From NCBI GenBank assembly GCA_010909165.1, contig MU008173.1:744001-808000 (forward strand): a stretch of DNA of 64,000 nt, given 5' to 3'. The stretch's first letter is position 1. Each line of letters begins with the position of its first letter. This document shows, piece by piece, positions 48,058-58,180 of the stretch. A program made the position numbers and the translations under genes. The notes under the pieces are model-generated. The model was not told where the DNA came from, searched no databases, and saw nothing but the letters and a program-made list of their open reading frames with translations. Origin of the DNA: Anthoceros angustus. Its lineage: Eukaryota; Streptophyta; Anthocerotopsida; Anthocerotales; Anthocerotaceae.

Positions 48058-48262
48058 CCTTCCGGCTGCTTCGCGTTCCGTGGGGTATTGGCTTCTCAGC
48101 CTACAACCCCATAGCCTCCGCCTAGCAACCTCCAAGGATGGCTTCCGCCCAGGAGGGTCACCCCCCAGCGCCCCCTAACCCTTCCAGCTCCTTCACGTTC
48201 TGCGGAGAAGTGGCTTCGCAACCTGCAACCCCACAGCCTCCATTCCAGCAGCCTCCAAGGTT
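48058..48262 (+). repeat. Diverged tandem duplication, 122-bp spacing
   Basis: Two roughly 80-bp C-rich segments starting at 48058 and 48180 share the series CCTTCC, TTC-CGTTC, GTGGCTT/TTGGCTT, CAACCCCA-AGCCTCC and CCTCCAAGG. The spacing of 122 is not a multiple of three, which argues against a coding repeat. Confidence 0.6.
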
Positions 48263-49040
48263 AGTCTCGCACCCGAGAAATCACCCTTGAGCACCTCCTG
48301 AGCTCAGGTCCGACCCCGGTCTGCACCCATCAAGCGGGTTGGCGGAGCTCGTCACCAGATCTCTCAATACATCCCTCTACCACCAATTAATCCTACACAG
48401 TGACGTAGGAACACACTCCGCTCCTCGAACATGGGAAGCAAGAGCACATGGAGTGCGGAGATGGTACCTGGGATAGTCCCCGGTCTTGGGCACCGAGGCC
48501 TCCTTATACTCCCTCACACCCTAATCTAACCCGTATAGTTATGAACCTTAACCCTAGGTTGTTGTAACCGCCAGGCGATAGCTCATCATTTCGTCGGACT
48601 TCTTCCACCGGGCGCTCTCCTGCCCAACAGCAGATCCATTCTAGACTATGCTGCCCGACCGAAGTAAGTCGCCTGACCAGACCAAGCTGCCTAGCCGGAC
48701 CACTCCGTCGGACCTCGCCCGGACGGACCACTCTGCCGGATCTCGCCCGGACGGTCTGGCCTCTAACGGACCGAGGGTCTAGAGATTGCACACTAAGTGC
48801 AATCTGGCCAAAAATGGCCTTATTGGCTAACTCCGCCCTATCCCTGCTCAGAAGTGACCACCCAAGAAAACAAATCCAGCCCAAAACAAGCAGTCGGGGT
48901 CATGAACACCGGATTGGCACTCCACAGAGATCCCAGGGTTGTGTACTCAGAGTGCACCAGACGTCCAGCGCTACTTTCTAGAGTCGTAGTTTGTTCCTCT
49001 CGAGATGGCCATGATCAGGCTAGCGGTTAATGTTCTCTCA

Positions 49041-49068
49041 CAATTGCGCCAGACGTCTGGCGCAATTG
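49041..49068. repeat. 28-bp perfect palindrome
   Basis: The half-site CAATTGCGCCAGAC is followed directly by its exact reverse complement, with no spacer. Related imperfect versions of the half-site occur at about 48955-48972 and 49113-49131. Function unknown. Confidence 0.9.
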
Positions 49069-49441
49069 CTTCTTTTCGGCTTGCGAGTTGGTTCTTTTGG
49101 CATGTTGGTTGTGCTGGACATCCGGCGCAATTTGGCTTGCTGGATTAGTTTGGTTTGGTTTGCATACTGTTCACCCTGCTAGGAAGTACTATCGCCTGCG
49201 AAAGAGATGTTTAGGGTTCCTAGCACCGGTTATAAATCCTTGAAATCCCTTCCTTGTGCAAGTGAAATCCGCGAACCTTCTTTGGCTTAAACCCTGTTAG
49301 CGTAAGTATTCGCGAGAAAATAACATGGTCAATATATTTCTATACATGTCTAAAGAGTGGTTTTGCTAAAGATGATGCATTTTGGCCCGTTTTGAGGGGT
49401 CATTTTTTGGTCTTTAGGAACCCAAACCCCTTTAATGGAGA

Positions 49442-50385
49442 ATAACCCCTATCTGGAGAGACATTGTTATTAACAACATCACAGACATACTGGCTACTAA
49501 GTTCAAGATGTGCAATTTAGGACCACTTCGGAGTTGTCTTGGGATTCACATTCAGAGAAATAGAAAGAGTAGAGTTATGATATTAACTCAGCCTCGTTAC
49601 GTTTTGAATAGTGTTGAGCATCTAGGTTTGAAGGATGCAAAGCCTGCAGCCACGCCCCTACCAAGTGGACTTAAGCTTAGTAAGAGCATGTCACCAGTAC
49701 TCAATCGGTGTCAAAGATTCCTTACCGGCAGGGAGTGGGCAAGCTTATTTATGCGGCAAACAATACTCGACCAGAAGTTGTTTATGCCACAAGCGTCCTC
49801 TAACAGTTTCTCAAAAACCCTAGCCAGGAACATTGGACGTGTGTTAAAAGAGTCTTCAAATATCTTAAAGGCACACAATACAGAGGCATCAAGTACTGTT
49901 ACCAGAAGGGGATAGCGCTTGATCTTGATGTGTACACCGACTCATATTATGCTGGTGACGTGGCTACCAGAAAGTCTGTTTCTGGGTATATCGTCAATAT
50001 TACAGGAGGGTTGATATGTTGGTCTAGTAAGAAGCAACCTACAGTTGCACTATCTAGCACTAAAGCCGAACATCGGGTACTCACTGCTGCAGCTAAAGAG
50101 ATTGTTTGGTGCACGCCCAATTTACACAAGAATAAAAACGGATAATCAGGGCTCTATAGCTCTAGCAAAGAATCATGTTTTGACTCATAAACAAAGCATA
50201 TAGAGGTGGAATATCACTACATAAGAGACTTGATAGCTGCTGGACAATTCAACTAGTGTATGCACCCATGATTGAAAATATGGTAGACATATTCACTAAA
50301 GCCCTAGGAAGGGACTTGCACGAAAAGCATGTATGTTCTCTGGGACTCAGAGAGTTTGCAAGACTAGGCTGCAAAGCCTCGTAGA
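49442..50385 (+). pseudogene. pol: Ty1/copia RT end and RNase H remnant (element C)
   Basis: The plus strand reads MCNLGPLRSCLGIHIQRNRK (RT thumb) from 49508, then LTQPRYVLN and GLKDAKPAATPLPSGLKL. After frame changes the RNase H part is open from 49930 to 50145: DVYTDSYYAGDVATRKSVSG, CWSSKKQPTVALSSTKAEH and LTAAAKEIVW, with the catalytic aspartate (T-D-S) and glutamate (K-A-E) in place. It ends with MVDIFTKALGRDLHEKHV near 50280-50330, the usual pol end. Two frameshifts and a stop make it non-functional. No LTRs were found. Confidence 0.9.
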
Positions 50386-50605
50386 TGCTAAAGTCATAGC
50401 TGTCATAGTCGAGTAATCTCTTATCTCCAGATCTTGGTGACACAGACTTTGTGCTACTCTCCTCAACAGGGTTGTTTGAATATGGTTCAGAGGGAGAGGA
50501 GAAGCTTTCTTCAGACTTAGGAGAGTTTCGCTTCTTCCGCTCTTGATAGGAAATCCTCTCTTCGGACTCAAGGTCTTCTTTCTTCGCCAAGCTGATGTCA
50601 GACAA
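50386..50605 (-). other. Unassigned minus-strand ORF with Ser/Glu-rich sequence
   Basis: A minus-strand frame from 50605 starts MSDISLAKKEDLESEERISY and runs into the copia pol end on the opposite strand. The first 70 or so residues are rich in Ser, Glu and Lys, with two SPKS/SPRS-like motifs, and end in DYDSYDFSIYEA. I recognise no family. It may be a captured gene fragment or chance. Confidence 0.2.
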
Positions 50606-51660
50606 TGCATGCAGACTACCCTTTTGTATTTGGTTGCCTTACGTAGATTGCTGACTGTGGACTAGGCAAAGAAAAGGTTTGTTTTCCATGAATTTGCTTA
50701 CTTTGATGACGAGTTCTGCCCGCCTGTGCCCCAAAAGTTTGCAGAGCCAGCGAACGTACAGGGAGACTAAGATTGTCACCTATGGGATTGTGAAAAATCC
50801 TGGCACCCCGATTTGGTATCAGTGCCCCTTGCCACCCAGGTTTTTGATGAAGCACCACAAAGTCCATGTTTGTTGGGCGTTTCTTGGTCTGCTCCGTTTG
50901 TGAGTAGGTCAGGCTGTGGCGCTAGGGCGTTATGAAAGGGAGCACCCATGGCAGCAATCTCTCTTCGTGCCCTCAAGACAACATTTGCGCTGCCATGGCC
51001 AAGTCTGTCCTCCTTGCAATTTTGACGATCGGGCTTCCGGTTAGGCGTAAGTCAGTTGTCCTAGGTGAGGACCTCCCTTCCCTCCTAGCAAATTGCCCTC
51101 GGTGATCTCTCATAATTAAGCTGGCGGCGCGTCTGGGTCTCCTCCGTGGACGAGTAGCTGTTAACTTACGTTCAACACACTCTCTTGCGAAGACACTCAG
51201 AGCGTATAGGAATTGGACCAGTATCACAAGTTCATATATTAGCTACCCTCATGATGCACAATATCATATATGTCATGTGACAAAACCCTAATGTCGTAAT
51301 GGTCAATACACATATAGCCATACTTCATCAAACAAATATGCACACAAACCATTCTTGCCGAGGTTGGTTGGTACCTATTGAAGATATCAACACTTAGTCT
51401 ACGACAAGGCCAAACCTTCATGAACTTTGCGAAGCAAGCTATTGAGTCCACAATTCTGCATGGTGCATAGCACATAGCGTCACAATTAGCAGACTCTCAC
51501 CAACGAGGCCAATTCTTTCAGCTCCGACAATGGCTGTCAATCTATCATATTTAGCCCCAATCAATAAATACAACAGATAATATATTCGTAGACCGCCTGC
51601 AACAACATTACCTCTTACACGCTTGGAACCCAATTAGCCTCACGACAAATATGGAATTCT
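50606..51660. other. Spacer with no supported feature
   Basis: Short ORFs on both strands, none with a recognisable motif or convincing splice pattern. No repeat structure noticed. Confidence 0.4.
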
Positions 51661-52215
51661 TTGTCATTCAACTACAATATTTCAAAGAACACAAAATGCA
51701 ACCTTATCTTCAAAGCTCCCTCAAACTTGTCCACAATCCAAGCAATTGCCCAACTAAGCCTTAGAAGCATCAATCTATGGGATATTCGTGCAGGAAGCCA
51801 TCTCTCATGTTGGCGGGGGACTTGTCCACGCTACAAGACTATCGATAGTAGTTGCCCTATAGATATTGGAGAATCAAATGTCTTTTATCCTCGATCTCAA
51901 AAAGGTGCTTTGCAGCCATTATGGACAATGAAGCTTTGTAATGAGGAGTGGTGCCTCCCGTGCCCCGACGTAGATGAGAGTAGAATCGAGGAGAAACACA
52001 GAATCGAGGAGGAGCGCAGAACGGAGAAGGAGAGCAGAATAGAGGAGGAGGACAAAACACAGGAGGAGGGTAGAATACTAGAGGAGGAGGGCAGAACACT
52101 GGAGAAGGAGGACAGAACACTGGAGAAGGACGACAGAACACTGGAGAAGGACGACAGAACACTAGAGAAGGACGACAGAACATTGGAAAAGAAGAGCAAA
52201 ATATTGGAGCGCTAG
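51661..52215 (+). CDS. Hypothetical 184-residue protein with charged C-terminal repeats
   Basis: One open frame from ATG 51661 to the stop at 52213-52215. The first about 100 residues have six scattered cysteines (including CNEEWCLPCPDVDES) and no known domain. From about residue 103 the protein becomes a run of short Arg/Glu-rich units (RIEEKH, RIEEER, RILEEEG) that settle into exact seven-residue repeats RTLEKDD. At DNA level this end is a 21-bp tandem repeat (52092-52196). The composition predicts a long charged helix. Whether it is expressed is unknown; it could be a chance frame through a minisatellite. Confidence 0.35.
   Translation: MSFNYNISKNTKCNLIFKAPSNLSTIQAIAQLSLRSINLWDIRAGSHLSCWRGTCPRYKTIDSSCPIDIGESNVFYPRSQKGALQPLWTMKLCNEEWCLPCPDVDESRIEEKHRIEEERRTEKESRIEEEDKTQEEGRILEEEGRTLEKEDRTLEKDDRTLEKDDRTLEKDDRTLEKKSKILER
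52092..52196 (+). repeat. 21-bp minisatellite, five copies
   Basis: The CAGAACACTGGAGAAGGAC-type unit recurs at 52092, 52113, 52134, 52155 and 52176, exactly 21 bp apart. The central copies are nearly identical, and the last two show single changes (TAGAG, TTGGA). The period keeps the reading frame. Confidence 0.95.
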
Positions 52216-52839
52216 AAGAGGGCATAACAAAGGAAGTGGTGTTTCGGACTTCCTCGGTTGGATCGTCAACGCATTCATTGGAGTTGGAATTTGGCGCACG
52301 GGAACTAACTTGACGCAGATGCAGTCATCAATCATTGCTGCCTCCGATAGTATTAGTACCATCACACCGACAACAGCAGAAAGCATTATTGATCAAACTT
52401 GCTGATAGATCAGTTGAGCTGATGGATGAATTCATTGCAATAGCCCTCATATAGTGTGGAGATCAAATAGCTAGGCTTTAGATTAATAGGACCTCTTCAT
52501 TGTAATGAGCTTTTGCTTCTTTGTCATGGGTCTTGGGCCCTCTTTGTCAACTGAATGAGTTCAAGCCTCAAGAGGTATGCCTCCAAATGTTTTCGTAGTC
52601 ACTAGCCATTCTGGACTAACTAAGAAGCTTAGGATTGGTCTAGGAACCTTTTGCTCTTAGTGTGAGAGTAGATGAAGTGCAGGGGCTAGAAGGTTGTCCT
52701 AAAGATCTATCTGGCTCTTTGGCTACAAGACAATGAAGATCAAGCAATGCGGTGAATCCTAGCAAATTGTGTGCTAAGGCCTCATAATTGATGAAGCTAG
52801 ATGTCATAAATCGGATTGGATTGCATATAAAGAGCTCTT

Positions 52840-53052
52840 TTGACTACAGGGCTTGTGGTTGCAAGAGCTGCTTCCTTGTTCCAGACTGCCTCGGGGAAGG
52901 CAATTGCACTTAATGCAATTTCTGTCAGAAAAGCAAGGGATTTGATGGTAGACAACAATGGAACACCGCTAGAGACTACAGATATTCCAACAAGTCCATT
53001 AGCAGCAGATCTTGAGTTTGAAGGAGCAGCCTTCTTGTTTCAGAAACAATGA
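52840..53052 (+). pseudogene. Fragment with a BRCA2-type BRC repeat
   Basis: A 70-codon frame contains LFQTASGKAIALNAISVRKA followed by RDLM. This matches the BRC consensus F-x-T-A-S-G-K, then I/V, S, K-A and L, the RAD51-binding unit of BRCA2 proteins; plant BRCA2 repeats also begin LFQT(A/G)SGK. A 3' splice-like TTTTGACTACAG precedes it. The end of the frame (FLFQKQ, then stop) might be a broken second repeat. No other BRCA2 domain (helical, OB folds, DSS1-binding) is seen nearby, so I call it a gene fragment. An unrecognised exon of a larger gene is the alternative. Confidence 0.6.
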
Positions 53053-53511
53053 AGCTCATTTCTTCCTTACTTGCCCAGCCATCCAACTACTCCACCAAGG
53101 CTTTGCTGAACTTTTTTGTGACAACGGCTCTGTCAGTTCCCAGTCCTAAGAGATCTTCCTTCACCGCGCCTACAACATAGTGGATTTACATCATAAAGGT
53201 GAATGTATTGACCTTTCCTACAAACTACTCTAAACCTAATTCAGACATTTCCCATATACCAAAAAACCCACTCTAGTTAATTGCTGCAAGTACGAATTAA
53301 TATTGAATCCTTCCACATCAGTGATAAAACTCCATCCTACTGTAAATTATTACCAAATAAATATATACTACTACCCATTTCTACTCCTACCCATACCTCC
53401 ACCTAATAAACTCTATTTACCTTCTCATTCAACAACTCTCTCAATCCTTATCGCACACCTCATCCCCCCTCATCCCAATCCCATCTCCTATCTATTCCCA
53501 TCCCCTCCCTC
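53053..53511. other. AT- and C-rich spacer
   Basis: No gene supported. It includes a pyrimidine-rich stretch of about 120 bp (about 53390-53511) made of CCCATC/CCTCC-like words just before the duplicated segment that follows. Confidence 0.4.
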
Positions 53512-53655
53512 TGAGATATGGAGACAAGCCCGATCCTCCCAAGGGCCCTCCTACTTCACGAAGTGTGAGTGAAGCTGGCATGAGGTGTTGCGTGCTTTTG
53601 CGAGGACAGTGCTGAAATGACCAGAGTCAAGCAGAGAGCGGTCCCGACCCTTTGT
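53512..53655 (+). repeat. Decayed copy of a 145-bp duplication
   Basis: It aligns with 54536-54690: both start TGAGATATGG/A GACAAGCCCG and share AGTGTGAGTGAAGCTG and the GAGTCAAGCA...GAGAGCGG end. Most differences replace G or C here with A or T, as expected after deamination of methylated cytosines. See the partner at 54536. Confidence 0.8.
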
Positions 53656-54089
53656 ATCGTGATTTATAGCCAATTCCTCAACAAGTTCCATAGTGAATGC
53701 CGTAATGTAGTCTTAGAGCCACGGTTTGTCAAAATGACAGAATGTACTAACCATACTATCAGACAATGCGCGTGTCATATTCAGGCACCACTGTAATTGT
53801 CCTTTACACCTTGCAAACCTTGTAACCTAACAAGACCAAATTTATTTCTAAAATTTTGTTACATACACAATATCGAGGTCTGAGTATCTGATTAATAATA
53901 TTAGATTATATAATATATATTACTCTCTATATGCATACATGGCGAAGATAGTTAGGATGGTGTCTTTGGGAATGACATGGTAGTGAGGAGTTCCATTCGA
54001 GGAGTTCTAATGGAACTCTGTGTTTAAGTAACCCTATGGACGGATCACTGTTGAGATGGGGTACTTCCCATCCTCGATTATTTTGGTGG

Positions 54090-54275
54090 CCTCTATTCTA
54101 AAGCCCTCCTGGATTGTCTCTCTTCCCAAAAGGGCTGCTGTTGTAAAGTTTTGAAGCCCTTGGACATGATACATAATCTTCCTCTATTCGGAAGCCCTTA
54201 AGGGCTGTCTCTTTTCCAAAAAGGGCTGTTGTTGTAAGGTTTTGAAGCCCTTCGACGCCACATGATACATAATCT
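54090..54275 (+). repeat. Tandem duplication of a 91-95 bp unit
   Basis: Unit 1 (54090-54180) and unit 2 (54181-54275) both run from CCTCTATTC to GATACATAATCT. Each contains small inverted words AAGCCCT and AGGGCT, so each can fold on itself. Confidence 0.85.
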
Positions 54276-54535
54276 CCGATGCAAGGCCCTTTAAAATCCT
54301 CTAAATAACATTATACATTATAAGAAAAATAAATATTTGATTGAATTTATCAAAAGGAAAAAAAGATAGTAAGGGTATTGTGAGAGGCAGATAAAACTTT
54401 TGGACCCGCACGCGTCTTCTACGTTGTGCCGTGCAGATCTTGCGAGGCTGTTTGTCTGGCACACATAAATGGCAACGGGGAAATCGAGAACGCTATGGCC
54501 ACCAGAGCGTTCTTGACAAGGAATCACGGGCTGGG

Positions 54536-54690
54536 TGAGATATGGGGACAAGCCCGGCCCCGCCCGGGGCCCTCCGGCTTCACGGAGTGTGAGTGAAGCT
54601 GCCACGGCGTGCTGCGTGCTGTTGCGGCGACAGTGCTGACATGACTAGAGTCAAGCAAAGCAGAGAGCGGCCCCAGCCCGCTGTGCTCTC
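54536..54690 (+). repeat. GC-rich copy of the 145-bp duplication
   Basis: The GC-rich partner of 53512-53655. It keeps CpG-rich words (for example GCCCCGCCCGG) where the other copy has A or T. It sits at the left end of a GC-rich region reaching to the next gene. Confidence 0.8.
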
Positions 54691-56514
54691 TCGCTTTGCC
54701 TCGGGCCCGGGGCCCAAGCGTCGAGGCTCCGAGTCTCGGGTCCCACGGCGCCTAGGCCCGGCTCGGGGCTCGGGCTGGGGCTTTCTTTTCATGAATGTCA
54801 GGATCAAATCCCCCGGATCTCTTCTGCCCTGAATGGTGTGTACTTTCTTGCCGCCTGCCATATTAGGGCGATGAGTTGGCGGGGTCAGCATCCGTCAACG
54901 TAGTTATTGGTGCACTAATCGGGTATGATTAGACAGTCGGTTACAGTACGTCGTGGCGCGCCTAATGAAGCTGGTCCAAGTACATACCATACGAAGTAGG
55001 TACACGAGAGGCTGTGATTGGGGCGCAGGCAGCCAATCCCAGGCCGCGGGTCCCGTGTGCTCCAGCGAGGTGGTTGTGAAATTGTTTGCGGGACCGCAGG
55101 GCCCATGTGGCGGGGGAAGCCCGGCTTTCTATTCCAAGGGCGGTGGAAAGCAGCCACCCAAATGCACCCTATCTATTCGCCGATAGGGCTCCGAATGGGC
55201 TGGGCACGCGCGGCGGACGCACCCGGGTTCGAACTCTCGCCTCCGAGATGCGAGGCCGGCAAGCAACCAACTCCGATGCGGCAATGAGAAACATATCTGC
55301 GCCCTGTTGCGCTACAGTCTGACACGGAGATGAGCGTCACAAACGGAACCTGACATGGGTGTTGAGTGCGAGAATTTCGAATAGCGTGCCACTACAGTCG
55401 CAGGTTGTCGGAGACCCTGGACGAGAAGCGAAGAAGCGAAGAGAAAGAGAAGAGAAGAGAAGCGAAGAGGAGAAGGAAGGTTGGATGTCTTGCAGTCCCT
55501 GTCTCTGTCCCTGTGCTGTCACACAAAGCAACAGTCACGGGTTCTTCCCATCCCCGAAGCTGCCACTCGCGGCTCGGGCCGTGCGGCCCGGGCCCCGGGG
55601 CTCGGCGCCATTAAGCGCCCGTGGCTGTTGCCGCGGAGGCTGCCGCACTCATTGGCCGCGGCTGCCCGAAGCTGCAGCCTCAGGCGGAGGGCTGGTTGGT
55701 GCCTTTGTCCCGTCCCTCTCCTCCTCTTCACATCAGTGGCTTGTCTTGCATGTGTGGCGAGTCTGGCGACCTCTCGCACAAAGAGAGATGCTACCGTTGT
55801 GGGACGGGACGTAACGACGACGCCCCTCGCTGCCTCCTGCGTACAGAAACATGCGTGATGTGAGCGGCCGCCCGGGTGAAAGAAAGAGCGCCCAGCAGCA
55901 GCAGCTGTAGCAGCCGCCCAGCTCCGGATCGAGCAGGCCAGAAAAGTTCCATCTCATGCACTCGTTGATGCGCGTGATGCCGTGGTGGGCTCGCCCTGGC
56001 TCGGCTCCGCTCCCATGTATTAGCAGCTCGGTGGCTCCTGCACTGTGCGGTACAGGCGGTGCTGGTGGAATCCGATTCGTTTTCACCCAATTGCACGGCC
56101 CGGTCGGTGCACAGTGCGAATCGGAGTGCGAGCTCATGTAGCCCCCCTGTCGGTTGCTGCCAACGCCCAGCTCGCGCGTTTGTTGTAGGTGGGCGGTGGA
56201 GCAGCTTGTGCGCCGGCCGGGCCAGGGCCGTGCCGGGATGCCATGCCCTTCTTGACGCAGGGGAATTTGCTGGGCGATTAGGGCGGCATTTGGTGGGCGA
56301 TTGGAGCGGAATTTGGTGGGCGATTGGCAATGTGGTGGTGTGGAGAGGACAGGCGGCGAGATGGCCGGCCTGATTGCGGGGAGTGGTTGGGGAAGTTACT
56401 AGGCTGAGGGGGCGCGGTTGCGGTACTAGCTCGCTGCCTTGCAGGGACAAGGGGAGAAGGAGGAAGCAAGACAGAGGAAGAAGAAGGGGAGGAAGGAGGA
56501 GGAAGAGGAAGACG
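54691..56514. other. GC-rich region upstream of the SMI1/KNR4-like gene
   Basis: Probably 5' flank and UTR of the next gene, plus older repeats. It includes a possible tRNA-derived element (55226-55314), a purine tract (about 55422-55480) and another just before the start codon (about 56449-56513). Long ORFs on both strands are expected from GC content and show no motif. Confidence 0.45.
55200..55330 (-). mobile_element. Possible tRNA-Met-derived SINE head
   Basis: On the minus strand an A-box-like TAGCGCAACAGGG (55314-55302) is followed by TTTCTCAT, resembling an elongator tRNA-Met anticodon arm, and by a B-box-like GAGTTCGAACC (55236-55226). The spacing of about 65 bp is wide for a tRNA, and no acceptor stem pairs. 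I found no second copy in the window and no poly-A or TSD. Confidence 0.35.
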
Positions 56515-58180
56515 ATGGTGGATGTGGAAACGAGCTTCAACACGCACGCGCATGTGGCGGGGCTGAGGCGGCTATCTGCGAGGGCCAATGCGGGGGTGGC
56601 GGCAGGGAGCACGTCCAGGAGGGTGTGCTTCTCGTTCGCGGCGTACGCCAGGAACGTGATCGAGCATCTGAGGCGGTGCCATGTATCGATTGCGAGGGGG
56701 CTGGGGGACGAGGAATTCGAGCGGATCGAGGCGGGCATGGATCACCTTCCCGCCGGATCTGCGGGGGATTCTGCAGGAGGGGCTGCCGGTGGGGGTGGGA
56801 TTTCCGGACTGGAGGCAGGGATCCTCACAGCAGCTGCGGATGCGGCTGAATTTGCCGGTAGCTGGGCTTTTGCACGAGGTGGCCAGGGGGCGCTTCTGGT
56901 GGAAGACGTGGGGGCCGCGCCCGGGGGACGCGGACCAGGCCCTGAAGCTGGCCAAGGTGGCGCTGCGAAGGGCGCCGCTCCTGCTGCCCATCTACAACCA
57001 CTGCTACATCCCCTGCTCGCCCAACCTGGCGGGAAATCCCGTCTTCTTCGTGCACCACAAGGACGTTTTCTACTGCGGCTACGACCTCGCGGACTACTTC
57101 CAGCGGGAGGCCTTTATTCCCCGCGACCTGGACAAGCCGCTGCAATTGTCGATGCCGGAGTCCAAGAAGGCGGATTTAAAGAAGCCGGATTCCATCAAGG
57201 TGCACCCCAGGAAGGAGAGGTCGCAGGCGGCGAGGCTGCGGGTGCGGGAGGATGACGACGGGGAGGGCAGGAAGCTGCCGTGGATAGAGGAGGGGAACGA
57301 GAGTGCGGAGTGCCGGGCTGCGGCGGTGGAGGAGGAGCAGGAGCAGGAGCAGGAGGCGAGGAGGGTGGCTGCCGGGGCGGAGAGCAGCTCCGGGAGGCCG
57401 GAGTCGGAGTCCTGGGGGCGGCATCTGGATTCGCTGGCGCAGGCTTTTGCGAAGGGGTCGCTGGAGACGGTGCCGGCCCGGAAGTCGGATGCCAGCGAGC
57501 CCGTGAGGCAGCCTGATGGGTGGTGGCGGACGTCTTCCGCCATTGATTCTCAGGCCAGTCCCAGGAAGCTGGCGGAGGCGGTGCTTTATGGGCAGACGCT
57601 GCCGGCCCACAACAACCATTTCGTGGAGAAGAGGAAGGACTTTGGGCAGTTCACCATCTCCGCTCCGCCTTGGGCGGCCAAGTCGGCTCGGAGGATAGAG
57701 TTTTGGACTGACCTGGTGGAGAGGAAGCATCTCAACGCGGCCCCTGCTGACAGTCACTTCACGTCATACAAGGTGGAGGGGGATGCCGTGAGGACGGCCC
57801 CGAGGGAGGTGGTGTGGGAGGATCAGGCGCGGAATGAGTTCCGGAGGAAGTTCATGCCCATGTGGCTGACTGGGTATTTGGAAGACCTGGGCACGCAGTT
57901 GAGGAAAGGTGGGTGGAGCGATACGGATGTGGCAGAGATGCTTGAGACGTTGCCGGTGAACGGGAGTGAGCCGCTCAGTAAGCAGCTGCTCGTGGACAGA
58001 CTGTCGGTGCAAGTGGAGATGCTGGCCTCGACTTTGAGGAAGGCAGGGTGGAGCATGCAGGATGTTGCGGAGATTCTCAACTCCAACCCCCTGTGGCAGC
58101 AGAGGAGAGCCATGCCCAAGATCACCCCCGAGCTTGCACTCAAGCTTGGCAAAATTACAGAGTATGTTGACAAGGGATAG
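56515..58180 (+). CDS. Conserved plant protein with SMI1/KNR4-like N-terminal part; one apparent frameshift
   Basis: Intronless. The ATG at 56515 opens with MVDVETSFNTHAHVAGLRRL, and the following FSFAAYARNVIEHLRRCHV and ARGLGDEEFERIEAG match the start of a plant family of unknown function. The frame then moves by one base at about 56728-56745, and the rest is open in the +1 frame: TFPPDLRGILQEGLPVGVGF, PLLLPIYNHCYIPCSPNLAG, NPVFFVHHKDVFYCGYDLAD, RRIEFWTDLVERKHL, then two helical repeats ending GGWSDTDVAEML and AGWSMQDVAEIL. The joined product is about 555 residues, longer than I recall for relatives because of a charged Glu/Arg linker (about 57200-57400). The family fold suggests a regulatory or scaffold role; the function is not known. 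Confidence 0.78.

Larger units (their letters stand above)
45600..49441. other. Gene-poor region upstream of IDH with small repeats
   Basis: The right side of IDH (about 45600-46150) should hold its 5' UTR and promoter; small ORFs there show no motif. Beyond are AT-rich stretches, a hairpin repeat family at 46690-46900, a diverged 80-bp duplication at 48058 and 48180, a 28-bp duplication of a CGGACC-rich unit near 48692-48748 and a palindrome at 49041. I see no supported gene. Confidence 0.5.

Noticed and set aside
55791-56738. 315-codon minus-strand ORF
   Set aside because: It lies antisense to the start of the SMI1/KNR4-like gene in GC-rich DNA, is dominated by Leu/Pro/Ala/Arg and has no motif; a compositional shadow.
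56681-58180. ATG at 56681 as the start of the SMI1/KNR4-like gene
   Set aside because: The residues it would add (MYRLRGGWGTRNSSG) do not fit the family, whereas the other frame from 56515 does; a frame change is the better explanation.
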